Part shown: in pieces, positions 1-7,831 of the stretch
Numbering within the stretch: the stretch's first letter is position 1
How the letters are laid out: the number at the start of each line of letters is the position of its first letter
From: Clostridiales bacterium
GTDB taxonomy: Bacteria; Bacillota; Clostridia; Lachnospirales; CAG-274
Direction: 5' to 3'
DNA: 64,000 nucleotides
Assembly: GCA_018371275.1 (NCBI GenBank)
Contig: JAHALF010000002.1
Span: forward strand, 148,303 to 212,302
Translations under genes and position numbers: made by a program
The notes under the pieces: model-generated
Database searches by the model: none
The model's input: the letters and a program-made list of their open reading frames with translations, nothing else
What the model was told of the DNA's origin: nothing

Positions 1-1106
1 GGGACGCCTTGAGTACCATCTAATCCAACACCTGCTTCAGATGTATCATTTAATAATACGACTATTTCTCGCATTAATGTATCTATTTTCCTTTGAACAT
101 TTGGCACAGTAAAGTTTCCTACATTATTATTACGTATATCATAGTCACCTACAACTTCTCCACGTGAAACTAATAACCCTTTTAAAGATCCTTTTGTACT
201 AGAAGAGTTAGTTCCTAAATCTTCTGTTGCTAAATTTGGGAAAAGTTTTATAGATGTATCATTAGGTGGTAATATTTCTTTACTATCACTAAAAACAGGT
301 TCAACAAAAGGAAATTCTCCATTACAATATTTAAGACCTATTTTTTGTTGTACATTGCCAACTAATAGTTCATTTCCTTGAAATATTATATCCATTCTTG
401 TTGCTCCACTATTACCTACTGCCGTTTCTTTAATCTCAATATCTATATAACCACTAAGGTCATCTAAAAGGTTATTTCTAGCATCTCTTAAGTCATTTGC
501 CCTACTACCATCTGCCTCAATTTCTTCTATTTGTTTGTTTAAATCTGCTATTTGAGAAACTATATTGTTTATATCATCAACCTCTTTTTTAACTTGATTA
601 TTTAAGTTTAATTGATATTCAAACAAACTTTTATTAATATCTTGCATTTTATCTAAAAGCGTTACACAGCTTTGAATAAATGTAGATCTTGTTTCTATAG
701 CTCCTGGATTTTTACTAACTTCATTCATAGCATTCCAAACATCTGAAATAACATCTTGAGGTTTATAATCTCCTTGAAGTTCCCCTATAATAGTATTTAT
801 TTCTTCACCAGCTGAATATTTTTTAGAATAATAACCACCATAGCTATTTTCTTCACGAAATGCTTTGTCATAAAATTTATTTCTTAATTGTCTTATTTCT
901 GAAACATTTGTACCAAGCCCTACTTGCATTTTTAAGCTACCTACAGGGCTTGAACCTCTGTTCATATATGAAAAATCACCTTGTATGGCCTGTTGTCTTG
1001 TGTAGCCTAAAACACTAGAGTTAGACACATTATGGCCTGTTACAGATAATGCTGCTTGTGCAGTTCTAAGCCCACTTAAAGCTGTACCAATACTAGACAT
1101 AGACAT
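1..1106 (-). CDS. flgK: Flagellar hook-associated protein 1 FlgK (partial, C-terminus beyond window)
   Basis: FlgK (HAP1) forms the junction between hook and filament outside the cell. About 368 codons are present and stay open to the left edge. The translation begins MSMSSIGTALSGLRTAQ and continues with NVSNSSVLGYTRQ, the N-terminal rod/hook-type signature shared by FlgK, FlgE, FlgB and FlgC; the following helical region (roughly residues 85-190) is typical of FlgK. The ATG has an AAGGAG site a few bases upstream. It is the third gene after flgM and flgN, the usual late-class order, so it probably depends on sigma-28. The C-terminal domain cannot be judged. Confidence 0.93.
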   Translation of the reverse strand, partial: MSMSSIGTALSGLRTAQAALSVTGHNVSNSSVLGYTRQQAIQGDFSYMNRGSSPVGSLKMQVGLGTNVSEIRQLRNKFYDKAFREENSYGGYYSKKYSAGEEINTIIGELQGDYKPQDVISDVWNAMNEVSKNPGAIETRSTFIQSCVTLLDKMQDINKSLFEYQLNLNNQVKKEVDDINNIVSQIADLNKQIEEIEADGSRANDLRDARNNLLDDLSGYIDIEIKETAVGNSGATRMDIIFQGNELLVGNVQQKIGLKYCNGEFPFVEPVFSDSKEILPPNDTSIKLFPNLATEDLGTNSSSTKGSLKGLLVSRGEVVGDYDIRNNNVGNFTVPNVQRKIDTLMREIVVLLNDTSEAGVGLDGTQGV

Positions 1107-1133
1107 AATATAATCTCCTTTTTATTGTTTATT

Positions 1134-1634
1134 TTATTGTTTAGCATCAAACATTTTTTTATCTAATGTATTTATTTCATTTCCTAAAGAATCATAATAA
1201 GTAGGTGAATTCCCACCAGATGCTCTAATCATATTTATAGAAAAGTCAACATAATCCATAGATATAGTTAATAATTCTTGATTCTGATCATTTAAAGATT
1301 TTAACTTTGGTAAAACCTCTAACATATTCTCTCTAATAGCTATAAGCTCATTTTCACCTTCTTGACCTTTCATATAGCTTATAATATCTTTTAAAGATAA
1401 CTCTTCATTTTTTCCTAAAACCATAGATATATCTTTAAAAATTTCTATTCTTTTTTTATCTAACCTTTGATTTCTTCCTATTAAGACATTTTCCTCTTTT
1501 ACAAACTCTTGTAAATTAGGTATCTTATTTTCTATAATAGCAACTTTTTTTTTAGATGCAACATCTAATAAGGACTGATATATATTATTTTGTTCTGTAA
1601 GAGTTTCTATAAGCTCTTTTATAAGACTTGCCAA
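1134..1634 (-). CDS. flgN: Flagellar export chaperone FlgN
   Basis: FlgN is a cytoplasmic helical chaperone that binds the hook-filament junction proteins FlgK and FlgL before export. The 166-residue product is almost entirely alpha-helical and charged, of the usual FlgN length, with no membrane segment. Family sequence similarity is weak by nature, so the call rests on length, helical character and its place between flgM and its client gene flgK. The start is TTG, preceded by a GAGGTGAT ribosome-binding site. It follows flgM by about 12 nt. Confidence 0.85.
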   Translation of the reverse strand: MASLIKELIETLTEQNNIYQSLLDVASKKKVAIIENKIPNLQEFVKEENVLIGRNQRLDKKRIEIFKDISMVLGKNEELSLKDIISYMKGQEGENELIAIRENMLEVLPKLKSLNDQNQELLTISMDYVDFSINMIRASGGNSPTYYDSLGNEINTLDKKMFDAKQ

Positions 1635-1646
1635 AATATCACCTCT

Positions 1647-1904
1647 TTAACGAAGAAGCTTGTTAGCTATATCTTCAGAAGAAATATTATAGCTTCCTTG
1701 TTCCATTTTTTTTATTATATCATTAACCTTTTCTTCTCTCACATCTGGACTGTTTGATATTGCCTTTAAAACAGTTTGAAAATCTCTAGCTTTATCTGAA
1801 ACAACAAAAGAATCATTAGACTTTTTTGTTTTTTCTAATTTTTTATCATTTACATTTGATTTATTATATATATTAGTAGTATTAAATAAATTTGTTATTT
1901 TCAT
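1647..1904 (-). CDS. flgM: Negative regulator of flagellin synthesis FlgM (anti-sigma-28 factor)
   Basis: FlgM binds sigma-28 (encoded here at 4.1-4.8 kb) and holds late flagellar genes off until the hook is complete and FlgM is exported. The 85-residue protein has a disordered Lys/Asn-rich first half and a C-terminal helical part containing VSDKARDFQTVLKAISNSPD and a final SSEDIANKLLR, typical of the sigma-binding region of Gram-positive FlgM. An AGGGAGGA ribosome-binding site precedes the ATG. It is first in the flgM-flgN-flgK unit; a sigma-28-like promoter lies upstream. Confidence 0.9.
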   Translation of the reverse strand: MKITNLFNTTNIYNKSNVNDKKLEKTKKSNDSFVVSDKARDFQTVLKAISNSPDVREEKVNDIIKKMEQGSYNISSEDIANKLLR

Positions 1905-1975
1905 AAATAAGTCCTCCCTTTAACAATATATATCTTCCTCTTTATAATTAAATTATAAAGTTATTCTTTAATTAT

Positions 1976-2002
1976 ATATCGTATATATATCAAAAAATAT
2001 TA
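1976..2002 (-). promoter_or_regulatory. Candidate sigma-28 (SigD) promoter of flgM-flgN-flgK
   Basis: On the minus strand, TAAT, 15 nt and TACGATAT resemble the sigma-28 consensus TAAA-N15-GCCGATAT. It sits about 70 nt before the flgM start. The surrounding AT-richness makes chance matches possible, but CG is rare here and the CGATAT core stands out. Confidence 0.45.
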
Positions 2003-2050
2003 ATATTTTTTAGTATTTTATTTATTAAATTATATTTTAATTGAAATAAT

Positions 2051-2082
2051 AAAAAACCTAAAAACATATTTTTTAGGTTTTA
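2051..2082 (-). terminator. Rho-independent terminator of mecA
   Basis: An inverted repeat (AAAACCTAAAAA and TTTTTAGGTTTT) starts within the mecA stop codon and is followed on the minus strand by a T-rich stretch. It should insulate mecA from flgM downstream. Confidence 0.75.
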
Positions 2083-2724
2083 AAGTGTTGACAATATAGA
2101 TAAAGCATTATTTTTAATTATAACTTCTGCATATTCATCTAAATAATATTTTGAAATTATATTTGATATATGTTTTTCTCCATATTCGGAAATGATAGAT
2201 TCTAAATCATTTATAAATGAATTACTTTTTTGCAATGATAAAAAGTATCTGTCTTGATATTTATAAAGTATATTATCACCATCATACATTTTACATAGTC
2301 TCTCTGATAAGTTTATTATATCATCTAAATTTATAAATGAGTAAATATAAACTTCATCATAATCTATAACATTATTATCTTCTTTTATATCTTGGAAAAT
2401 TTTTATATTACCTTGTTTATATTTTCGTTCATCCATACTTTTTGGGGATAAAGATACAACTTTGTCCATATCCATATCTTTATCTACCTTTGATACAATA
2501 ATCATAACTGTATCCATAGTAACTGGCATAGCCTCTATCATAAGAGGTACATTAGTAGCATCAAATCCACAATCTAACATAGCTTCTGTCATTATATCTC
2601 TAAAAAAAGCTTGTGCCTTTTCAGAACCTTGTGCAAGCTCTGATAATTTTATTTCTCTTTCTTGTAAATCTTCATTTGTAAGTAAAAATTTGATTTGATT
2701 TTCATTGATTTTTTCTATTTTCAT
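2080..2724 (-). CDS. mecA: Adaptor protein MecA
   Basis: MecA delivers substrates to the ClpCP protease in Firmicutes and stimulates ClpC assembly; in Bacillus it controls competence and other regulators. The 214-residue product begins MKIEKINENQIKFLLTNEDL, the typical N-terminal substrate-binding start, and ends with a C-terminal alpha/beta domain (roughly residues 120-214) matching the ClpC-binding part. The length fits the family. It has its own promoter and terminator, so it is a single-gene unit inserted between the flagellar operon and flgM-flgN-flgK. Whether it affects motility here is unknown. Confidence 0.88.
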   Translation of the reverse strand: MKIEKINENQIKFLLTNEDLQEREIKLSELAQGSEKAQAFFRDIMTEAMLDCGFDATNVPLMIEAMPVTMDTVMIIVSKVDKDMDMDKVVSLSPKSMDERKYKQGNIKIFQDIKEDNNVIDYDEVYIYSFINLDDIINLSERLCKMYDGDNILYKYQDRYFLSLQKSNSFINDLESIISEYGEKHISNIISKYYLDEYAEVIIKNNALSILSTL

Positions 2725-2800
2725 TAAATCACTTCCTTTAATTTTTAAATGAATGAAACTTAATTTTATATAGTTGATACGTTTATTAATCTATGAATAT

Positions 2801-2830
2801 ATAGTATCATAACAATTAATATATTGTAAA
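2801..2830 (-). promoter_or_regulatory. Sigma-A-type promoter of mecA
   Basis: TTTACA, 18 nt, TACTAT on the minus strand, about 75 nt upstream of the mecA ATG in an otherwise empty intergenic stretch. Confidence 0.55.
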
Positions 2831-2851
2831 GAGGTATAATATCCCTATTAA

Positions 2852-3127
2852 TTAACTACCTATCCCAAAAGACTTAGTAGTAGTTATTTCTAAATTTGGT
2901 TTAGATGATAACTCAAGACTTTTAGTAGTTGTTTCTATGGATGACTCTTTATTAATTATAGTTTCATTAGATATAATTTCCGTTGTAGTTTCTGTACTTA
3001 TATTAGTTATCTTGTCATCATCAATATAATTATTGGGCTTTAAGATATTATATGAAAAAAGGGAAACAATAGAAACTATTACTAATCCTGTCCCCAACCC
3101 CATAAAAAAAATATTTTTTTCTCTCAT
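2852..3127 (-). CDS. Hypothetical small single-pass membrane protein, last gene of the flagellar run
   Basis: Function unknown. The 91-residue product starts MREKNIFFMGLGTGLVIVSI, giving one hydrophobic segment at about residues 7-27. This is followed by an acidic, low-complexity tail rich in Thr, Glu and Ser with repeated TTT/TTK motifs, probably outside the membrane and extended. Its start overlaps the stop of the upstream SwrB-like gene by 4 nt, implying translational coupling. No Rho-independent terminator is evident after it. A flagellar or motor accessory role is only suggested by position. Confidence 0.6.
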   Translation of the reverse strand: MREKNIFFMGLGTGLVIVSIVSLFSYNILKPNNYIDDDKITNISTETTTEIISNETIINKESSIETTTKSLELSSKPNLEITTTKSFGIGS

Positions 3128-3600
3128 AAATTATCCTTTCCAAGCTTGATCATTAAATCAACTTCGCCTTTCCCAATATTTAACTCTTTAGCTATATTTG
3201 ATATAGACATACCCTCTTTATAAAGTTCATTTACTCTGTTAGCTATTGGATTCAAACTAATATTATTTTTTTTCTTAATTTCTTTAGATATATCTTCATC
3301 TATTTTTATATCAACATTACCCTTATTAGAAATATTTTTTTTCTTTTCTATTGCTTCATATATGAATAATAATTGTTTTTGCTTTTCATCAAATCTTTTG
3401 AAAACCTCATCAGATAATAAATTTAAATCATCTATGGCCAAATCTGCTTGATCAATAGCATCTTTCATTTCTTTAATATAAACATCTACATTTGATATAG
3501 GTGTAGCATTATTATATTTATTAATCTTTATAATAGACATAATAATCATTATAAACCCTATAATCATTATAAATATAAAAATCCAATTAAATATATCCAT
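3124..3600 (-). CDS. SwrB-like / DUF6115-type membrane-anchored protein
   Basis: The 158-residue product has one N-terminal membrane helix (about residues 3-24), a helical cytoplasmic middle and a C-terminal helix-turn-helix-like motif (NRVNELYKEGMSISNIAKEL followed by NIGKGEVDLMIKLG) typical of DUF6115 proteins of Clostridia. In Bacillus subtilis the gene after sigD at the end of the fla/che operon is swrB, a single-pass protein of similar size that promotes assembly of the export apparatus. Here the gene lies two genes after fliA. Equivalence to SwrB rests on position and architecture, not on demonstrated homology. Confidence 0.6.
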   Translation of the reverse strand: MDIFNWIFIFIMIIGFIMIIMSIIKINKYNNATPISNVDVYIKEMKDAIDQADLAIDDLNLLSDEVFKRFDEKQKQLLFIYEAIEKKKNISNKGNVDIKIDEDISKEIKKKNNISLNPIANRVNELYKEGMSISNIAKELNIGKGEVDLMIKLGKDNL

Positions 3601-3615
3601 ATAATCTCTACACCT

Positions 3616-3921
3616 CTATATACTTATGTCTAAAAAACTTAGTCCATCTTTTTTATTATTTTTATCTTTTTTATTATTTTTATCTTTATTTTTCTTTTGG
3701 TTTTTATAATAGTTACTATTTCCTTTACCATCTTTATTAATATTTTGTTCTTCAGATTTATTACTTTCAATAGTTTTTTTATTTTCTGTTTCTACATTCT
3801 TTTTTAAATGCTCAGAAAACATTAAATTTTGATCCATACTTTTTTGATTATTATCTTCTGCTCTATTTAATTGTGAAGATTTATTTATAAACATTTGAAC
3901 ATCAACAGGTCTTATATCCAT
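3616..3921 (-). CDS. Hypothetical Lys/Asn-rich small protein in the flagellar operon
   Basis: Function unknown. This is a 101-residue soluble protein without membrane segments. It starts MDIRPVDVQMFINKSSQLNR and then becomes highly polar, with a Lys/Asn/Asp run (about residues 75-92) before a short hydrophobic end, GLSFLDISI. The middle is probably disordered. A candidate ribosome-binding site and tight spacing to the next gene support translation. It lies between fliA and the SwrB-like gene, a slot empty in Bacillus subtilis. A basic tail with a short C-terminal motif would fit a peptide that docks onto another protein. Confidence 0.5.
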   Translation of the reverse strand: MDIRPVDVQMFINKSSQLNRAEDNNQKSMDQNLMFSEHLKKNVETENKKTIESNKSEEQNINKDGKGNSNYYKNQKKNKDKNNKKDKNNKKDGLSFLDISI

Positions 3922-4085
3922 ATAAACACCCCTTATTATAAAAACTTTTACTTTTTACTATATTTATAAAACAAAGATATTATGTTTCATTATTTTTTAT
4001 TTTAATACTTTCCTTCTCTATATACGTAATTTTATTTAATTAGTTTAAATCATTTTATGTTTTTATTTTAAATTAAATATAATTA

Positions 4086-4841
4086 CTATAAATATAATAT
4101 ATTATAGTTTTTTCCCAATCTACTTTTTAATGCTTTCATACAAGAAGAGTGTATTTGAGAAACTCTTGATTCTGATACACCTAATATCTTACTAATTTCT
4201 TTAAGCGTAAGCTCTTCATAGTAATATAATGTAATAACTTGTTTCTGCTTTTCTGTAAGACTATTTATTGCGTCTATCAAAATCCTTTTGTCTTCTTTTT
4301 GTTGTAAAACTTTCTCTGGTAAATTCTTTTCATTTTCTATTAAGCTATCAACAGGTTTTTCATGATTTTGCTCTAAATATCCATCTAATGATACTAAATT
4401 ATACAATGAGTAGTTCTTTAAATAATCTTTTACCTGCTCTAGTGGCATATCTAAAATATGTGTTAGCTCTTCTTCTGTAGGCTTTTTATCATTTTCTGAT
4501 TCAAATTTTTCTATAGCCTCTTCTATAATTTTATTCTTCTGCCTTAAAGAACGTGGTATCCAATCTATTTTTCTAATATTATCAATTATCTCTCCCCTTA
4601 TTCTAAGAGAAGCATATGTTTCAAATTTATACCCTTTTTTATAATCAAATTTTTCTATAGCATCAATAAGTCCAAATATTCCATAACCTATTAAATCTTC
4701 ATATTCTATTTGAGAATTAGTGTATATATTCATTCTACCAGCTACAATTTTTACAAGTCCTGCATATTTATTTATTATTTGTTCCCTTATTATAGGACTT
4801 TTAGTTTTTTCATATTCTTCCCATAGCTTAATATCTTCCAA
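4086..4841 (-). CDS. fliA: RNA polymerase sigma-28 factor FliA/SigD
   Basis: Directs RNA polymerase to late flagellar and motility promoters. The 251-residue protein has sigma regions 2 (EYEDLIGYGIFGLIDAIEKF, then YASLRIRGEIIDNIR), 3 and 4 (LTEKQKQVITLYYYEELTLK with a helix-turn-helix ending GVSESRVSQIHS). The KIDWIPRSLRQ segment is typical of the SigD/FliA/WhiG group. The start is TTG with GGTGAG upstream. It is near the end of the fla/che operon, the conserved Gram-positive position, and its likely anti-sigma FlgM is encoded 2 kb downstream. Confidence 0.95.
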   Translation of the reverse strand: MEDIKLWEEYEKTKSPIIREQIINKYAGLVKIVAGRMNIYTNSQIEYEDLIGYGIFGLIDAIEKFDYKKGYKFETYASLRIRGEIIDNIRKIDWIPRSLRQKNKIIEEAIEKFESENDKKPTEEELTHILDMPLEQVKDYLKNYSLYNLVSLDGYLEQNHEKPVDSLIENEKNLPEKVLQQKEDKRILIDAINSLTEKQKQVITLYYYEELTLKEISKILGVSESRVSQIHSSCMKALKSRLGKNYNILYL

Positions 4842-4863
4842 AATTACTCACCACACTTTATAC

Positions 4864-5160
4864 TTATTGTATGTCATCTTCTTCTGTATTAATAATTTCA
4901 GCATTATATTCTTCTTCAAAGTTTTCCTCTGTAATTTCTTCGTCTTGTTTAATGCCTTCTTCTAGTTTTTTATTTTCTTCTATTTCATCAATTTTTTTTT
5001 GTAAAAATATCTCAATAAATCCACCTAAAAAATAAAAAACTAAAATTGTTATTATTATTGTATAACAAGTTTTTAAAAAATCTATTTTGTATATATAAGC
5101 ATATGCTGTAACTATTAAGCTTGCTAGTATTGTTATTTTTATTTTAAACTTTTCTAACAT
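4864..5160 (-). CDS. Hypothetical two-helix membrane protein between cheD and fliA
   Basis: Unrecognised. The 98-residue product has two hydrophobic segments (about residues 7-25 and 31-52) followed by a highly acidic cytoplasmic-type tail (residues 57-98, mostly Glu, Asp, Asn and Ile). The ATG at 5160 is chosen because AAGGTGG lies 5-6 nt upstream; a GTG three codons earlier overlaps that site. It is tightly packed within the operon, so co-expression with cheD and fliA is likely. No enzymatic motif is visible. Confidence 0.6.
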   Translation of the reverse strand: MLEKFKIKITILASLIVTAYAYIYKIDFLKTCYTIIITILVFYFLGGFIEIFLQKKIDEIEENKKLEEGIKQDEEITEENFEEEYNAEIINTEEDDIQ

Positions 5161-5174
5161 AAATACCACCTTTT

Positions 5175-5666
5175 TTATATAGTATATGTTCCATGTTCAA
5201 TAGTTTTTATAACAAATTTTCCTGTTTCAGAGTGTAGTTCTACTGTTCTTCCAAAATTTTTACCAACATCTTTAGCAATTATCTTTATTCCGAGCCTTCT
5301 TAACATATGCTCTGCTGCCTCAAAGTTTCTATCTCCTATTCTCATATTTTGTTGGGTAGAACCAAAAGCAAACATTTGAGCACCCCCAGCTATCTTGGCA
5401 ACAATTCTACTTTGTTGTGCTCCATATCTTATCATATCTTTTGTAAGTTTTATAGTAGCTAAATCTACAAACTTAGCAATATTTGTATTATTTTTTATTT
5501 CTTTACTATCTGGTAACATACAATGTGCAAGACCTGCAACCTTAACAACAGGGTCATATAAAGCTATTCCAACACAAGAGCCTAAACCTAATGTTATTAA
5601 AATGCCTTTATCTTTAGCAACGTTCATATCTGCCATACCAACTATTAAAGAACCAGAACTTATCAT
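5175..5666 (-). CDS. cheD: Chemoreceptor glutamine deamidase CheD
   Basis: CheD deamidates specific glutamines in methyl-accepting chemotaxis receptors and in Bacillus is regulated by CheC. The 163-residue protein carries the catalytic Cys at about residue 31 in GLGSCVGIALYD and the catalytic His at about 48 in GLAHCMLPD, in a complete-length CheD fold. It follows flhG after a 114-nt gap with no cheB, cheA, cheW or cheC between, unlike Bacillus subtilis. Its partner genes must lie elsewhere if the chemotaxis pathway is complete. Confidence 0.93.
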   Translation of the reverse strand: MISSGSLIVGMADMNVAKDKGILITLGLGSCVGIALYDPVVKVAGLAHCMLPDSKEIKNNTNIAKFVDLATIKLTKDMIRYGAQQSRIVAKIAGGAQMFAFGSTQQNMRIGDRNFEAAEHMLRRLGIKIIAKDVGKNFGRTVELHSETGKFVIKTIEHGTYTI

Positions 5667-5780
5667 AACAAACTTCCCCTATCTAGTGTAAAACTCAATT
5701 TATCATCTCTTTTATTTATAACTTAATAATAAATTATAAATATATTTTTTATATTTATTTAATTTTTAATTATCTAAATT

Positions 5781-6656
5781 TTATTTATTAAAAACATTCA
5801 TAAGTTTTTGCATAAAGCTTTTAATACCAGTATTATTTTCTACTGATGGGCGATTTAATAGCCTATCTCCTATTAGTTCTATAGCTTTTGAAAAACCACT
5901 TTTTGGAAATGATATTATAGCTGGTTTTTGTTGCTTTACAGCTTTTATAATATCTGTATCTAAGGGTATATGTCCCATATTTTGTATACTAATACCTAAA
6001 AATTTATTACATACATAGGCTATTTTTGCAAATGTTCTATCTGCCTCATATTCATCATCTGCTTTATTTATAACAACATTTAATTTATCTATACTTTTAT
6101 TTTGTTCTTTCATTATTTTTATAAGAGTATAAGCATCTGTAAAAGATGTCGGTTCTGGAGTTGTAACAATTATATTCTCGTCTGATGCCATTAAAAAGTT
6201 TATAACATTTGATGATATCCCAGCGCCTGTATCAATTATTATTATATCTGCTATTTTATCAAGATAGTCAAACTGTTCAATAAAATATCTAATTTCTGTA
6301 TTATTTATATTAGATAGTTCCTTAAGACCATTTCCTCCAGATATAAACTTTATACCATATTCAGTGTCTACCACTATTTCAGAAATATTTTTTTCACCTT
6401 TTAACATATGATAAAAGTTATATTTAGGTCTTATCCCCAAAAGCACTTCTATATTAGCTAGCCCAAAATCTGCATCTATTATTAAAACACGATTTTTTAA
6501 ACTTGCTAAATATATTGCTAAATTTACAGAAAAACTAGATTTACCAACTCCACCTTTCCCACTACTAATCGTTATAACTCTAGCATTAATATTATTTTTA
6601 AAATTTAAATTTTGTCTATTACCTATTAAACTTCTTAGCTCTTTAGCTTGATCCAT
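5781..6656 (-). CDS. flhG: MinD-like flagellar number/assembly ATPase FlhG
   Basis: FlhG (FleN/YlxH) is a ParA/MinD-family ATPase that controls flagellar number and placement and stimulates FlhF GTPase. The 291-residue product has the deviant Walker A GKGGVGKS at about residues 33-40, an IIDADFGLAN Walker-A' type motif and IIIIDTGAGI. The N-terminal segment QAKELRSLIGNR resembles the FlhF-activating helix of FlhG proteins. A C-terminal amphipathic tail (GIKSFMQKLMNVFNK) could bind membrane. Its start overlaps the flhF stop by 1 nt. Confidence 0.93.
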   Translation of the reverse strand: MDQAKELRSLIGNRQNLNFKNNINARVITISSGKGGVGKSSFSVNLAIYLASLKNRVLIIDADFGLANIEVLLGIRPKYNFYHMLKGEKNISEIVVDTEYGIKFISGGNGLKELSNINNTEIRYFIEQFDYLDKIADIIIIDTGAGISSNVINFLMASDENIIVTTPEPTSFTDAYTLIKIMKEQNKSIDKLNVVINKADDEYEADRTFAKIAYVCNKFLGISIQNMGHIPLDTDIIKAVKQQKPAIISFPKSGFSKAIELIGDRLLNRPSVENNTGIKSFMQKLMNVFNK

Positions 6657-7831
6657 TATTTATACATACTCCCTAACAAAACTTTAGCAATTTTTTCTCC
6701 AGAAAACCTTTCTATATCTGATGGTACATTTTGACCTACTGTAACATAAGCAATTTTATTATTATTTTTATAAGCTATATTTAATATCGTACCTATTGTG
6801 TCTGTTTCATCTATTTTAGTAAAAATAATATTAAATTTTGAAAATTTAGAGTAGGTATTAATTATATTCTCTATATCCTCAGAATTATTTGTAGAACTAA
6901 TTACAAGATATATTTCTGGATTATCTATTTCTTTTAATAATAATTTTATTTCTTCCATATTTTTCTCATTTTTATGAGATCTACCAGCAGTGTCAAAGAA
7001 AATATAATCGTTCATAACCTTTAATTTATCAATTTTTGGTTTTACATCTTCTACACTGTAAACAACTTCTACCTGGCTATCTAATATTTCGGCATAAGTT
7101 TTTAACTGTTCAACAGCAGCTATTCTATAAGTATCTGATGTTATAAATCCAACTTTTTTGCCCTTATTCATAATAATTTCTGAAGATAATTTAGCTATGG
7201 TAGTAGTTTTACCTACTCCTGTTGTGCCTAAAAATACTATAGTTTTTGCTTCTTTATCTATACTATCTTTATCTATAACTAAATCTTTACAAACTACATT
7301 GTCCAATATTTCTATAATCTTATTATATACTATTTTAACTATTAAATCAATATTTTGATTTTCTTCTTTATCAACAGATTGTAATATATGTTCACATACA
7401 GTTTGATTAACACCCTTTAATAGCAACATTTCATATATAAATTGCACAACTTGGTTTTTATATTTAATCTTATTACTCCCTTTTTCTAAAGATAAATTTC
7501 TTATAGCCTTTTCTAAATAAGCTTCTAGCTCAATTATCCTTTTTTCTAACTTTTCTATAGTAGCATCTTTTTCTTTAAGCTTATTTTCTAGACTATTTTC
7601 TAATTTCTTTGACTTTATATCTAAAAAAAAGTTTTTAGACTTTTCCTCTATTTTAACCTTATTTTCATCATAAGATGCTGTTAACTCTATATAAGGCTTC
7701 TTTATTATTGAAAATATACCTGTAGGTGTAATTTTTTTTATACTAAGAACAATTGCATCATTGCCAAGCTCCTCTTTAGCCATATCTATAACTTGTTCTT
7801 CTGTTTCACCTTGATACTTTTTTATCTTCAT
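6656..7831 (-). CDS. flhF: Flagellar biosynthesis GTPase FlhF
   Basis: FlhF is an SRP-type GTPase that marks the site of flagellar assembly at the membrane. The 391-residue protein has an N-terminal basic region, a coiled coil at about residues 75-112, and a C-terminal NG domain with P-loop LGTTGVGKTT at about 201-210 and DTAGR at 280-284. Both ends overlap neighbours by single nucleotides (TAATG junctions with flhA and flhG), indicating translational coupling. The length matches Gram-positive FlhF. Confidence 0.95.
   Translation of the reverse strand: MKIKKYQGETEEQVIDMAKEELGNDAIVLSIKKITPTGIFSIIKKPYIELTASYDENKVKIEEKSKNFFLDIKSKKLENSLENKLKEKDATIEKLEKRIIELEAYLEKAIRNLSLEKGSNKIKYKNQVVQFIYEMLLLKGVNQTVCEHILQSVDKEENQNIDLIVKIVYNKIIEILDNVVCKDLVIDKDSIDKEAKTIVFLGTTGVGKTTTIAKLSSEIIMNKGKKVGFITSDTYRIAAVEQLKTYAEILDSQVEVVYSVEDVKPKIDKLKVMNDYIFFDTAGRSHKNEKNMEEIKLLLKEIDNPEIYLVISSTNNSEDIENIINTYSKFSKFNIIFTKIDETDTIGTILNIAYKNNNKIAYVTVGQNVPSDIERFSGEKIAKVLLGSMYK

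Noticed and set aside
4720..4965. 81-codon hydrophobic open frame on the plus strand
   Set aside because: Antisense to fliA and its neighbour; hydrophobicity arises from reading A/T-rich helical coding sequence backward.
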